From Enterocloster bolteae (GTDB taxonomy: Bacteria > Bacillota > Clostridia > Lachnospirales > Lachnospiraceae), in the NCBI RefSeq assembly GCF_002234575.2, contig NZ_CP022464.2, positions 4,836,001 to 4,900,000 of the forward strand: a stretch of DNA of 64,000 nt, in the 5' to 3' direction. Numbering within the stretch: position 1 is the first letter of the stretch; every line of letters starts with the position of its first letter. This document shows, one piece after another, positions 40,522 through 49,838 of the stretch. The notes beneath the pieces were generated by a model. That model had not been told where the DNA came from. It made no database searches and saw nothing but the letters and a program-made list of their open reading frames with translations. Made by a program: the position numbers and the translations under genes.

Positions 40522-41819
40522 TCAAATACCGTCTGCTCTTCAATATCCGTGGACAATGCTTCCAGCGCCTTTTTAACAATGCGCCTCCTCACCTGAAGCT
40601 CATCCTCTTTTGGAAGGCCCGGATTTCCCACAGGATAAGGAATTCCCACTGCGGGTATGATTCTGTTTGCTCCTACTGCCATGGAGATGGGTACAATGGA
40701 ACAGATATGTACAACCGGAATTCCAAAACTCTCTATTGTCTTAGCCATCGTTGCGCCGCAACGAGTACAGGTCCCTCAGTTGGATGTGAGGATTGCCGCC
40801 TGCACTTCATTACGTATCATATCCTGGGCAATCTCCTCAGCAAATCTCTTGGCGCTGCTGACCGCAGTGGTATTGCCAACCGTACTGTAGTAGCGTCCGT
40901 AGAGTTCCCCGATTCCCCCGTCCCGCTCAATCTCCCTGCATACATCCAGGGGCAGGACACGGTTCGGATCCTCTGTTGCATATACCGGATCATATCCCCC
41001 ATGGACAGTCATGAAGCCTTCACTGGTCAGACGGTCCAGGTTCTCTATGTCGTAGATGCCATATATGCCGGCATTGGCGGACGGGATATGGTCCGGATTT
41101 CCCTGAGGTACAATGCCGCCGGATGTAATCAGCGCAATCCTTGCATGAGCCATATCTTTCACAGCAGGGGCAGGCTTTACACGGTCAAATACAGGCATGG
41201 GAAGCTCGGTGACATACGGTTCCCCCCGCAGCTTCTTGATCATCATGTCCACTGCCCGCTCTGCTCCGTTCTTTTTTGTATGCACATTCACACGGAATCC
41301 CTGGGCAATATATCCCTCTTCCTCTGGAAATCCGATTTCCCCGCCTTCAAGCAGTTTTTCCGCCAGCGTTCCCATGACAGGCAGCGCCTGACGCATACCT
41401 GCGGCAGAGATGGATGTTTCCACAATATATATCTTACTGCAAAACATTTCAGCCCCCGGATTCTCCGGGTACAATGCGGTCAGAACCGGAATGGAAAGGC
41501 GTTTCTTAACCTCAGCGCAGATAGTTGCGCAGGCCAGGCCATAGCGCCCCGCATTGAACCCCGGACCCGCTATAAACATATCCGGCGCCAGTCCCTCTGT
41601 CATGGTCAGTATTGTTTCCAGTGCGTCTTCCTGGTGATCCGCAAAATAGTTGTCCCCGCAGATAATAGTGGCCACAATCTCAGCCTTTTCCCCCAGAACA
41701 GCCTGCAGACCTGTGCCAGGTCCCACAATGCCTTCCCGCAGGATTGGTTCCTGATCGGCAAACTCCTCTCCGCCAATCTGACCATAAAACTGATTCAGAT
41801 AATGTACAATTCTCTTCAT
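40518..41819 (-). CDS. Glycine/sarcosine/betaine reductase component B-like selenoprotein (GrdB-like)
   Basis: 433-residue protein when the in-frame TGA at 40776-40778 is read as selenocysteine (residue 348). The context TSN-Sec-GTCTRCGATM matches the GrdB active site (Sec-x-x-C-x-x-C). The 347 residues before it begin MKRIVHYLNQFYGQIGGEE, as in GrdB, and the length and Sec position match the family. It removes the amine substrate and loads a carboxymethyl group on GrdA selenoprotein. Without recoding it would be called as two genes. Which substrate this paralogue uses is unknown. Confidence 0.9.
40749..40778 (-). promoter_or_regulatory. Selenocysteine codon and putative SECIS hairpin in the grdB-like gene
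   Basis: The UGA (40776-40778) is followed 12 nt downstream by CGTTGC-GGC-GCAACG (40749-40763), a perfect 6-bp stem with a 3-nt apical loop. This location matches bacterial SECIS elements recognised by SelB. The hairpin lies inside the coding frame. Confidence 0.75.
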
Positions 41820-41831
41820 ATGGTTTCTCCT

Positions 41832-43118
41832 CTACCGCAAACGTGTTGTCATATGCTCATAGCCCATCTCGCAGCATGAGCCCATGATAGCCGCAATCTC
41901 CACCGAAACAGTTCCGTCCTCACCAATGCTGTCCACATTTCCTCCTGTGATGATGCGGACAGTCTCTATATCTCCAATCACCCGTTCCATCTTTGGCAGT
42001 ACCACAAACTGATTGCCGTTTCCATTTGTTACCACAGCATCTGCCTCCGGGGTCACATCCGCCAGTCCCTGGGATGCTCCGTCACGCCCGCAGTACTCAT
42101 CCGTAACCAAAACGGTCTTGATTCCCTTATTCTCATGGAGTCTGCAGTTGAACATCAAATCTGTTTCAGGATTACCGCCGCCTTCCTCGCTGACAATCAC
42201 ACCATCCACGCCTAACAGTTGGGACAGGCTGCTGGTATAATACGCCGCCCGTTTCTTTTCTTTCAGCATGGCGCTCTCATTGCTCAGCAGAACGCCCACA
42301 AAGCACAGCTCCTTCCCATGCCTGCGCAGCAAATCCAGTATGATGGGATTATTCTCATGATGGATGGTGGCATTCTTATGTCCGGGAGCAGCGCAGTTTC
42401 CGCTTATAATAGCTCCATCCAGCACCTCCAGGGGACCAATCATAGTGGAAAGGATTCCTTTCACATTGAGGCCATATACATACGTATCATGCATCAATCC
42501 CTGGCACTGTACCATGTCCACATATACAACCTTGGGCAGATGCGGATACTTCTGTCCCATTTCCAGGATGCTCTCATGTTCAAATACTTCCTTCTCATCC
42601 GGTTCCAGCCCCAGGGTTGTCTTAGCCATATACGCAGCCGTCTTAAGACCTGCGATGCGGACCGTGGCTTCGTGGGTATGCTTGTCCAGGCCTTCCACCG
42701 GGTATATCAGCGGTACCAGTATGTTCATCTTTGAAAAACTGTTAAATTCCGCTCCCGGCCCGGACATATCAATGATACCTTCCTGGAATGCCACAATTTT
42801 TCCTGAGGTGGCAACCGCGCAATCTTCCAGCACATTCGTTTCCCCATTTCCAACCGTTTCCACATCTCCTACAAATCCGGGAAATACCTGTCCTGAGCCG
42901 CTCTGCTTGAAGCGGGGCTGAACCACATCCTTGATGGGAACGATTCTCACAGACTCCCCCGGCCTTGCTATATCAAAATCCACACTGCGGATATTGGTAT
43001 CTTCCATGAGATACTCAGCCAATTCTGCTTTATTTATGTATAAGACACCGCTGCAAAAGCTGCTTGCTTCTGCAAATTGGATGTCCTGCACATGAAATTT
43101 ATTCAGTGTCAGTTTCAT
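41832..43118 (-). CDS. Glycine/sarcosine/betaine reductase component B, GrdE-like proprotein
   Basis: 428-residue precursor of the GrdE type. The self-cleavage site is GNC at residues 240-242 (SGNCAAPGHKN); cleavage before Cys242 would convert it to a pyruvoyl group, giving two subunits. Other Cys-rich family segments include GSCCEMGYEHMT at the C-terminus. It lies 12 nt before the grdB-like gene. The residues after GNC differ from classic glycine or sarcosine GrdE, consistent with a different substrate. Confidence 0.87.
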   Translation of the reverse strand: MKLTLNKFHVQDIQFAEASSFCSGVLYINKAELAEYLMEDTNIRSVDFDIARPGESVRIVPIKDVVQPRFKQSGSGQVFPGFVGDVETVGNGETNVLEDCAVATSGKIVAFQEGIIDMSGPGAEFNSFSKMNILVPLIYPVEGLDKHTHEATVRIAGLKTAAYMAKTTLGLEPDEKEVFEHESILEMGQKYPHLPKVVYVDMVQCQGLMHDTYVYGLNVKGILSTMIGPLEVLDGAIISGNCAAPGHKNATIHHENNPIILDLLRRHGKELCFVGVLLSNESAMLKEKKRAAYYTSSLSQLLGVDGVIVSEEGGGNPETDLMFNCRLHENKGIKTVLVTDEYCGRDGASQGLADVTPEADAVVTNGNGNQFVVLPKMERVIGDIETVRIITGGNVDSIGEDGTVSVEIAAIMGSCCEMGYEHMTTRLR

Positions 43119-43139
43119 TATGTTTCCTCCAATATCAGT

Positions 43140-43535
43140 TTATTTGCCCATTTCCTCCACTTCCAGCGCCCGCTCAATGATGGATAAATCAATGAGCTGA
43201 AAATCTTCCCGGGCTGCCTTTCCCCATTTTTTGTAAACAGGTATATCCCTCAGCCTGTACAAATCCTCAGCATAGCGAATGGCCTTCCCAATCAGGGTCA
43301 CTGATTCCATATCAATGGTCCCCGCCGTCCCCGACAGCAGAACCGTCTTATAGGGTGTGATATCCGGCCGGATGCTTCCTGTCAGCGGATGCGTAAGAAG
43401 ACGGTATCCGCAATTCACCTTCTGAAAAACCACTCTGAACAGTTCCAACACATCTGTCTCGTAATACTCCAGGTCTGTGAAACCGCGGTCTATAAGCATT
43501 GGATTATTGGTAATACAACGGAATGGGTGACCCAT
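43140..43535 (-). CDS. GrdX-family protein
   Basis: 131-residue soluble protein with ITNNPML near the N-terminus, the pattern of GrdX, a small protein of unknown function that accompanies glycine/betaine reductase genes. It lies 21 nt before the GrdE-like gene. Its presence strengthens the Grd assignment. Confidence 0.75.
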   Translation of the reverse strand: MGHPFRCITNNPMLIDRGFTDLEYYETDVLELFRVVFQKVNCGYRLLTHPLTGSIRPDITPYKTVLLSGTAGTIDMESVTLIGKAIRYAEDLYRLRDIPVYKKWGKAAREDFQLIDLSIIERALEVEEMGK

Positions 43536-43560
43536 GTCTGGTTCCTCCTTGCAAACAGCG

Positions 43561-44607
43561 TTATTTGGCTTCTGCCTTCAGATTTTTCACAAGCTCCACA
43601 GCGTCTTCCCCATATAATTCAGTCAGTTCAGGCCATACAGACTCCCAGCATTTGTTATAGAAATTCTGAAGCTCATCATCTGTAAATTCAATAATCTTGA
43701 CGCCATAGTCTTCCAGTTTCTTCTCATACTCCGCGGTTTCCTTGGGCGCTACCTCCCACCTGTCATCTTCCAGTTTATTGGCCGCGGTCTGCAAAGCGTC
43801 CTGCTGCTCGGTTGTCATCTCATTCCATTTGTCCAGATTGATATACAGGTACCAAACCTCAAAATGATCATTGTATGGCAGATAGTAGGTCGCCACATCC
43901 CGGTAGCTGCTGTAATATCCTTCTGCTCCGGATCCAATCATTCCGTCAATGACCCCGGTCTGCAGGGCGGTAAAGCAGTCGTTAAGGGCCATTGGGGTTG
44001 CATTGTAGCCCAGCATGTTTGTCACCAGTTCCGCACCCTTCATGGTCTGGCAGCGGACCTTATAGCCCTCCCTTACATCCAGATTTGCCGGCTGATTTGG
44101 TTCCTTATTCAGGATTGCGCCGCCAAAGTACAGAGGATAAACTGACAGCAGTTTAATGTTCTGATCTTCCAGATGTGTCCGGATGGTTTCCGTAAATTCA
44201 CTGTCACGGCTGAAAATTGCCTTTGCTTCATCCCAGGTAGCGCATATATAGGGAGCACTTGTGATTCCCAGGTATTTATCCACAGTGGAGCTGAGGGTGG
44301 CCATCTGCATCTCCACATCTCCCACACTTACCAGCTCCTGGACTGCTGTATAATCTCCCAGCTGCGCAGCGGGATATACCACCACCTCCAGGGAATCGTC
44401 AGCCGCCTTAACGTTATCCGCAAATTCCTTGGCATTGATATCCGCCGGTGACCCCTCTGCCCGGTAGTGGCTGAGTTTCAATGAAAATGATTTTTTCTCA
44501 GCGGCCTTGCCCGCGCTTTCCGTCTTGCCGGAACCGCCGCATGCTGTCATGCCTAATACCATTGCCGCAACAATCGCTATAGAAAGTCCTCTTTTAATAT
44601 TTTTCAT
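43561..44607 (-). CDS. TRAP transporter substrate-binding protein (DctP family), lipoprotein
   Basis: 348-residue solute binder with lipobox MTAC (Cys near 22). The DctP signature region reads YKVRCQTMKGAELVTNMLG, where the Arg normally contacts the substrate carboxylate. It should capture a carboxylated compound and pass it to the DctQM membrane subunits encoded upstream. It starts with AGGAG upstream and precedes grdX by 25 nt. Confidence 0.92.
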   Translation of the reverse strand: MKNIKRGLSIAIVAAMVLGMTACGGSGKTESAGKAAEKKSFSLKLSHYRAEGSPADINAKEFADNVKAADDSLEVVVYPAAQLGDYTAVQELVSVGDVEMQMATLSSTVDKYLGITSAPYICATWDEAKAIFSRDSEFTETIRTHLEDQNIKLLSVYPLYFGGAILNKEPNQPANLDVREGYKVRCQTMKGAELVTNMLGYNATPMALNDCFTALQTGVIDGMIGSGAEGYYSSYRDVATYYLPYNDHFEVWYLYINLDKWNEMTTEQQDALQTAANKLEDDRWEVAPKETAEYEKKLEDYGVKIIEFTDDELQNFYNKCWESVWPELTELYGEDAVELVKNLKAEAK

Positions 44608-44642
44608 AGTATTCTCCTTTTTTATGGTAAGAAATCATTTTC

Positions 44643-45953
44643 TTATACAGCAAAACCAGCCATTCTCGGAATCGCAAGGGCCAAATCCGGCCAATAGGTG
44701 ACGAGAAATACAATGGGTACATACCCCAGTATCAAAAATGTCATGGTGGGCTTCAGAATCTCATGGAATTCAGCCTTTCCTATCCTCATTCCCAGATAAA
44801 GGATACTTGCGTATGGGGGCGTAACTCCGCCCATGGCAAGATTCACACCCATAATAGAGGCAAAGTGAATGGGGCTGATTCCCAGCTGATTCATAACAGG
44901 CATAAGCAGGGGCGCGCATATCAAAACGCCCGTGGTGTCATTTACTATCATTCCTACAATAAACAGAAAGATGTCAATGATGAACAGCAGTATATATTTA
45001 TTGGTGGTAATGCTCATCAGAAGTTCTAAAACCAGCTCAGGGACACGATACACGGTAAACACGCGGCTCAGCATCAGGCAGCATACAATCATGACCATAA
45101 TGGATCCAACTGTACTGGTAGCCTCTTTTGTCATTGCCAGGAACCCCTTAAATGTGCAGGCCTTATACACCCACAATCCAATGGGAATGGAATAGATGGC
45201 TGCCATGGCTGCCGCCTCGGTGGGAGTAAAGACACCCCCATAAATTCCTCCCAGTATGATGAGGGGCATAATAAGGGCCGGTACAGCCTTAAAGGTCATT
45301 TTTCCGGCGTTTGACGCAAATTCCCCAAAAGGTTTCTTTTCCGTTACTTTCAAATCAAACTGGCGGCTCCAGAATACATGTATGATGCAAAATAACGCCG
45401 TAATGATAAGCCCCGGACCAAGAGTGGATAAAAAGCAGGCAAGAATCGAGCATTCCGTCACCCATCCAAACATAATCATAACAACGCTGGGAGGAATCAG
45501 AAGCCCCAGAACAGAGGATACAGTTACCAGTGCTGTCGCATATCCCCTGGGGTAGCCCTGTTCTTCCATCTTAGGAATCATGATGGGGCCGGTAGCTGCC
45601 ACGCCCGTAAATCCGCTTCCTGATATGGCTCCCATAATGGCGCACACAAGAACAGCCACCACGCCCAGGCCGGATTTGATGTGACCCACAAATGCGTCTA
45701 CACAGTCCAGCAAGCGTTTTGCTATCCCGCTGCCGCCCATATACGTTCCTGCCAGGATGAATAGGGGACTGGCCAGGAGCACGGTTCCCGTGGACTGGGA
45801 AAATACCCAAATCAGCATGGTCTTCATGGATACGTCGCCAAAGAGGCTCAAAAACAGCAATGCGCCGGCAAAGCAGACCGGAAGGGGGATGCTCAGCATC
45901 AGAAGAAAAACCAGCAATATTACATCCATAAGTATGATTGACAGAGAAGTCAT
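44643..45953 (-). CDS. TRAP transporter large permease (DctM family)
   Basis: 436-residue membrane protein with about twelve hydrophobic segments. Typical DctM motifs include SGSGFTGVAATGPIMIPKM and the C-terminal GVNLAMGGVTPPYASILYLG. It couples uptake to the Na+ gradient. It overlaps the small permease gene by ATGA. Confidence 0.95.
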   Translation of the reverse strand: MTSLSIILMDVILLVFLLMLSIPLPVCFAGALLFLSLFGDVSMKTMLIWVFSQSTGTVLLASPLFILAGTYMGGSGIAKRLLDCVDAFVGHIKSGLGVVAVLVCAIMGAISGSGFTGVAATGPIMIPKMEEQGYPRGYATALVTVSSVLGLLIPPSVVMIMFGWVTECSILACFLSTLGPGLIITALFCIIHVFWSRQFDLKVTEKKPFGEFASNAGKMTFKAVPALIMPLIILGGIYGGVFTPTEAAAMAAIYSIPIGLWVYKACTFKGFLAMTKEATSTVGSIMVMIVCCLMLSRVFTVYRVPELVLELLMSITTNKYILLFIIDIFLFIVGMIVNDTTGVLICAPLLMPVMNQLGISPIHFASIMGVNLAMGGVTPPYASILYLGMRIGKAEFHEILKPTMTFLILGYVPIVFLVTYWPDLALAIPRMAGFAV

Positions 45954-46474
45954 AGGTTTTCACCTCCTTCCCTTGCTTCATCCTTGTTTTTCATTTGACC
46001 AATCAAAGCCCGGTAGGCCATATATACATCCCTTACCGCATAAATAAACATCAGCACAAATCCTACGGTAAGCGCTATATTCGCAAAAAACAGAGGGGCG
46101 TATGTAATGTCAGCCAGCTTCCAGGTTTTCAGGGAATAGGAAAAGAAATAGAATCCCCAGTAACAAATCCAGGCAAGAATAATGATACACAATGTACGTT
46201 TGATTGCATCAAAAATCAGTTTTGAGCGTTCCTTCTTGATATAAAGGGTCAGGATTCCACACTCAATATGGCTTTTCTCATAGGAAGCATTGGCGCCGCC
46301 CAGCATGTAAAGCCATATAATAGGAAATAACATCAATTCCTCAATGCCCATCAGTGATGATTTCAGTACGTATCGCGCGAATACCTCGTAGCCTATCATG
46401 AGCAATAACATGAGAGCAGCCACAATTGACGCGCCATACTGCACTTGGATCAGTGTTTTTCCCAGCTTCTTCAT
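45950..46474 (-). CDS. TRAP transporter small permease (DctQ family)
   Basis: 174-residue membrane protein with four hydrophobic segments. The motif YVLKSSLMGIEELMLFPIIWLYMLGGANASYEKSHIE is that of DctQ. First gene of the TRAP/Grd operon. Confidence 0.92.
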   Translation of the reverse strand: MKKLGKTLIQVQYGASIVAALMLLLMIGYEVFARYVLKSSLMGIEELMLFPIIWLYMLGGANASYEKSHIECGILTLYIKKERSKLIFDAIKRTLCIIILAWICYWGFYFFSYSLKTWKLADITYAPLFFANIALTVGFVLMFIYAVRDVYMAYRALIGQMKNKDEAREGGENL

Positions 46475-46535
46475 ACATTTCCTCCTCTTATAGTTTTTTT
46501 GAATGATGTAAATTCATATCATTTACGATACCTAT

Positions 46536-46564
46536 ATTCTATATGATGTGTCTAATATTGTCAA
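46536..46564 (-). promoter_or_regulatory. Promoter of the TRAP/Grd operon
   Basis: Leftward -35 TTGACA (46559-46564), 17-nt spacer, -10 TAGAAT (46536-46541). It lies in an AT-rich 335-nt spacer shared with the divergent GntR-lyase gene, containing TATAACGATA/TATACCGATA-type sequences (46567-46610) that may be regulator sites. Confidence 0.8.
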
Positions 46565-46745
46565 CTATATAACGATATTTTTTTGATTAATTGTTAAGTT
46601 ATACCGATAATTGCAGGATTATCCCCCTCCCCATCGTATTTTTAGCAGCAATTTACAGCAAATTACTTTTCTTCTTACGCCCCGAAATATATATCTATTT
46701 AGATATGTATTCAGATATACAAACAGTCCAAAAACCTGATATTGC

Positions 46746-46774
46746 TTGAAACGCATTCAAATCAATGATATAAT
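46746..46774 (+). promoter_or_regulatory. Promoter of the GntR-lyase gene
   Basis: Rightward -35 TTGAAA (46746-46751), 17-nt spacer, -10 TATAAT (46769-46774). The leader is about 30 nt. Confidence 0.8.
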
Positions 46775-46809
46775 ATTCAAAATATTACCTATGAAGGGAG
46801 GTTATCCCC

Positions 46810-48552
46810 TTGTCCAATACCTCTTTTAATCAAAAAGGAGTTTCTCTTTACTATCAGGTAGAGACTTATATCCGGACAAAAATCGAATCAGGTGAGTGGC
46901 CTTCTGGATTTAAGCTTCCCACAGAAACAGAATTATGCCAGTATTTTGGGGTCAGCCGCACTACCATACGCCAGGCTGTAAATAAAATGGTAGAGGGCGG
47001 CCTTTTAATGCGCAAACAGGGTTCGGGCACATACGTCACACAGCCCGCTTATTCCAGGAACAGACTTTCCACGCAGCCCAGTGATTCTGTGTGCAAATAT
47101 ATTTATATGCCCATTCTTCAGGATGACATGGAGCATTCCTACCAGAACCTTCTGCTGACCCACATCAGCCATATACTGATGCTGTGCGAGCAAAAGCTGA
47201 TATCCCAGGAAGACGGAAAAAATGCCCTGGATTTCATTGTCCCCCTGATGGATATGCATCCCCAGACCATTGGCTTTAATCCGCTTAACGAGGATTATTT
47301 CTTAAATTTTGAACAATATCTGATTTCCCATCTGGGAATCGATCTGGCCGGAAAAATATATACCGGCAGAAGCCGCAACGATATGACTCCAACTGTAATG
47401 CGAATGAGCATCCGTGACAGCATGCTTGCGGTTTACGAGCGGCTTCTGGCACTGATACGCCGCTTGCTGGCTCTTGCCGAAGAAAATCAGGGACGTATCA
47501 TCACAGGGTATACCCACTGCATGCCGGCCCAGCCCATAACCCTGGACCATTATTTCCTGGCTATAGCAGAAGCCCTGGTGCGGGATATGGACAGGCTGCT
47601 GTCTGCTTACCAGAACCTGAACCGTTCCCCCCTTGGAGCCTGTGCCATGGCCGGAACTTCCTTTCCCATCAACCGTGAATACACCGCCCAGCTTCTGGGC
47701 TTTGACGGCATTATAACCAACACGCTGGACGCGGTGGCCACCAGGGATTATCTTTTGGAGCTTGCCGCTGATTTTTCCACCCTGGGATCCACCCTGTCGC
47801 GCTTTGCCCAGGATTTGTACCTCTGGTCCACAGCAGAATTTAACTATGTAAGCTTTTCCGATGCTTATTCCTGCTGCAGCAGCATCATGCCCCAGAAAAA
47901 AAATCCTCTGTCAATCGAACACATAAAGAGCAAATCCTCCCACTTGACCAGCACTTATCTGGATATTGCAATGTGCCTGAAGGGAACCAGCTATGGTCAT
48001 TGCAGGGACCTTTTTGAATGTATGCCCCCATTCTGGGATGCGGTGGAACAGGTCACCGGAATGCTGGAATTGTCCATCGGAACCCTGCAGGACATCACCT
48101 TCCACTACGACCGGATGGAATTTACAGCCAGCATGAATGACTCCATATTGACGGATATGGCGGATTTTCTGGTGCAAAAGGACCGCATACCGTTCCGCAG
48201 CGCCCACAATATCATCGCCTCAGCCGTCCGGGCCCAGGGTGATAATCCCAGCAGCAAAATCACCTTAAAGCAGCTCAACAAAAGCAGCAAACAGCATCTG
48301 GGCCATGACACCACGCTGACAGAATCAGAATGGGCATCCTTACAGTCACCGCGCAGCTCCGTGGCAAACAAACGCAGCGAAGGTTCCCCCGCCCAAAGCT
48401 CCTGCCGGAAAATGCTGCTGTCCCTGCGCATGGCCGCCGACCGCTGCAATGAACAGTACAATAAAATCATCAACTCCCTGCAACTGGCCGAGCAATTCAG
48501 AAAGGAACAGATCGATGTGCTGAAAAATGGGACGCATTTTGAGCATAATTAA
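46810..48552 (+). CDS. GntR-type regulator fused to an argininosuccinate-lyase-like enzyme
   Basis: 580-residue fusion. Residues about 10-78 are a GntR winged helix (LPTETELCQYFGVSRTTIRQAVNKM). The remainder is a complete fumarase/ASL-superfamily domain: GRSRNDMTPTVMR near 180, GYTHCMPAQPI near 230, and the superfamily signature SSIMPQKKNP near 360, including the catalytic Ser. Superfamily enzymes eliminate fumarate from N-succinyl compounds. Here the domain could be catalytic or act as the ligand sensor. TTG start with GGGAGG upstream. It diverges from the TRAP/Grd operon, which it probably regulates. Confidence 0.88.
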   Translation: MSNTSFNQKGVSLYYQVETYIRTKIESGEWPSGFKLPTETELCQYFGVSRTTIRQAVNKMVEGGLLMRKQGSGTYVTQPAYSRNRLSTQPSDSVCKYIYMPILQDDMEHSYQNLLLTHISHILMLCEQKLISQEDGKNALDFIVPLMDMHPQTIGFNPLNEDYFLNFEQYLISHLGIDLAGKIYTGRSRNDMTPTVMRMSIRDSMLAVYERLLALIRRLLALAEENQGRIITGYTHCMPAQPITLDHYFLAIAEALVRDMDRLLSAYQNLNRSPLGACAMAGTSFPINREYTAQLLGFDGIITNTLDAVATRDYLLELAADFSTLGSTLSRFAQDLYLWSTAEFNYVSFSDAYSCCSSIMPQKKNPLSIEHIKSKSSHLTSTYLDIAMCLKGTSYGHCRDLFECMPPFWDAVEQVTGMLELSIGTLQDITFHYDRMEFTASMNDSILTDMADFLVQKDRIPFRSAHNIIASAVRAQGDNPSSKITLKQLNKSSKQHLGHDTTLTESEWASLQSPRSSVANKRSEGSPAQSSCRKMLLSLRMAADRCNEQYNKIINSLQLAEQFRKEQIDVLKNGTHFEHN

Positions 48553-48585
48553 TTTCTATCAGTTTTTATGAGTCCTATATATGCG

Positions 48586-48626
48586 AACAGCGGACTCCGG
48601 GATTATGTCCCGGGTCCGCTGTTTTG
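48586..48626 (+). terminator. Terminator of the GntR-lyase gene
   Basis: AACAGCGGAC (48586-48595) pairs with GTCCGCTGTT (48614-48623), with inner CCGGGA/CCCGGG pairing, followed by TTTTG. It resembles the hydA terminator sequence. Confidence 0.82.
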
Positions 48627-48630
48627 TTCT

Positions 48631-48690
48631 GCGCTCTGTTTTACTCTGCACTCTGTTTTACTCTGCACTCTGTTTTGCACTGCACTCTGA
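48631..48690. repeat. 17-bp tandem repeat array
   Basis: Units at 48631-48647, 48648-48664 and 48665-48681 share GCRCTCTGTTTTACTCT with few changes; a partial fourth follows at 48682. The array lies immediately after the terminator and before the degraded nuclease gene. Confidence 0.8.
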
Positions 48691-48796
48691 TGCATAGTGC
48701 ATCCCGTCATATGTCAGAACACTTCCTGCTTCAAACGCCTCCACTAAATATCCCATCCGATGTCCCCTCCCCGCAGCCCATCAGACTCCCAGGCTT

Positions 48797-49500
48797 TTAA
48801 ACATCTTGTCTCTGTATTCCTTGTTTTTCGCCCCGCTCCATTCCTTTTTTCTCTCCATCCTCAAAAAGCATCTGTCCCAGTATTGTCATTCCTATCTTCT
48901 CCTTTACATCCATTAGCTGGTTCCGATCCAAAAATTTAACTGCCAATGCGTACAGCACGGACTGCATTCTCTTGACGTCCTCTTCCTTCATATCCAATCC
49001 CGGATTCTCCAGTATATCCATGCCGCGGCAGATGCGTTCGCTGATTTCCATAGTGCCTGACATCAAAGGCGTCAAAAGAAGCGAAAATACATCGCAGCGT
49101 TTCAGCCGTTTTTTCTTTCTGATTTTTCGCTCTGATTTTTGGAATACTTTATCTGCATTCCCGTCCTTCAGACGTATGGGCTCAATGCGGTATATGCTGT
49201 TTCCGTTCATCCGTTCCCGCTTCAGCACCTTTACATTTGATGTACACAGTGCTAATGTTGCAACCGGCACATTGTAAATCATGCCTATATATGCCTCGTA
49301 CTCACGAAAACGCCGCAAATCACGTTCCGTTATGCTGTCACTCTCAAATTCCAGATGTATTCATGATCCACCCATACATCCTCCTGTTCCGGCAAACCAT
49401 ACAGGAACCTGCCTCCATTATACTTAATGTCACCCTGCCAGACAAGGACGCCCTGCCTGATATCATACAATTTATAGTTACTTATTTTACTTGATTCGTT
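48797..49500 (-). pseudogene. Frameshifted Rpn/PD-(D/E)XK-nuclease-type transposase-like gene remnant
   Basis: The 3' part (48797-49318) encodes 173 residues ending in the charged GEKKGMERGEKQGIQ tail typical of Rpn-like recombination nucleases. Upstream, another frame encodes YKLYDIRQGVLVWQGDIKYN and GLPEQEDVWVDHEY, which joins only after a one-base shift near 49350. No good start or ribosome binding site is seen for either part. I read it as a decayed gene; family assignment is moderate. Confidence 0.6.
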
Positions 49501-49740
49501 GGATTTCACACCCGGTACAGCGGGAAGATTTTTACATAGATACTACGTAATTTGATTTTTGCAGAATTCTGTTATCAGAACTTAGATTTTTATTCTTATA
49601 CAATTATGGCGGCGGTCCCTCATATGCGTTCACGCCCCGGCGTCTGTTTTTTAATATAGCATGTCAGTGTGCCTATTGCAATCTCAAAATAGAAACTCAT
49701 CCATACCCCCAGCCGCAAAAAACTTCATTTCCAAACAGCA

Positions 49741-49776
49741 GCGGCCGGGAAATGAATCACATGGTTTCCCGGCCGC
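49741..49776 (-). terminator. Terminator of the second hydrogenase operon
   Basis: GCGGCCGGGAAA (49741-49752) pairs perfectly with TTTCCCGGCCGC (49765-49776), extended by an outer CAGCA/TGCTG. It lies about 60 nt past the hydA stop. The spacer 49500-49740 is AT-rich and otherwise featureless. Confidence 0.75.
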
Positions 49777-49838
49777 AGGCTGCTCCTTACTTAAACTCCA
49801 ACCTCAAAGTCCAATCCTTCCCTCCGGCCATTCATCCG

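Noticed and set aside
40518..40748. Separate 76-codon gene after grdB
   Set aside because: It is the continuation of grdB beyond the selenocysteine codon, not an independent gene.
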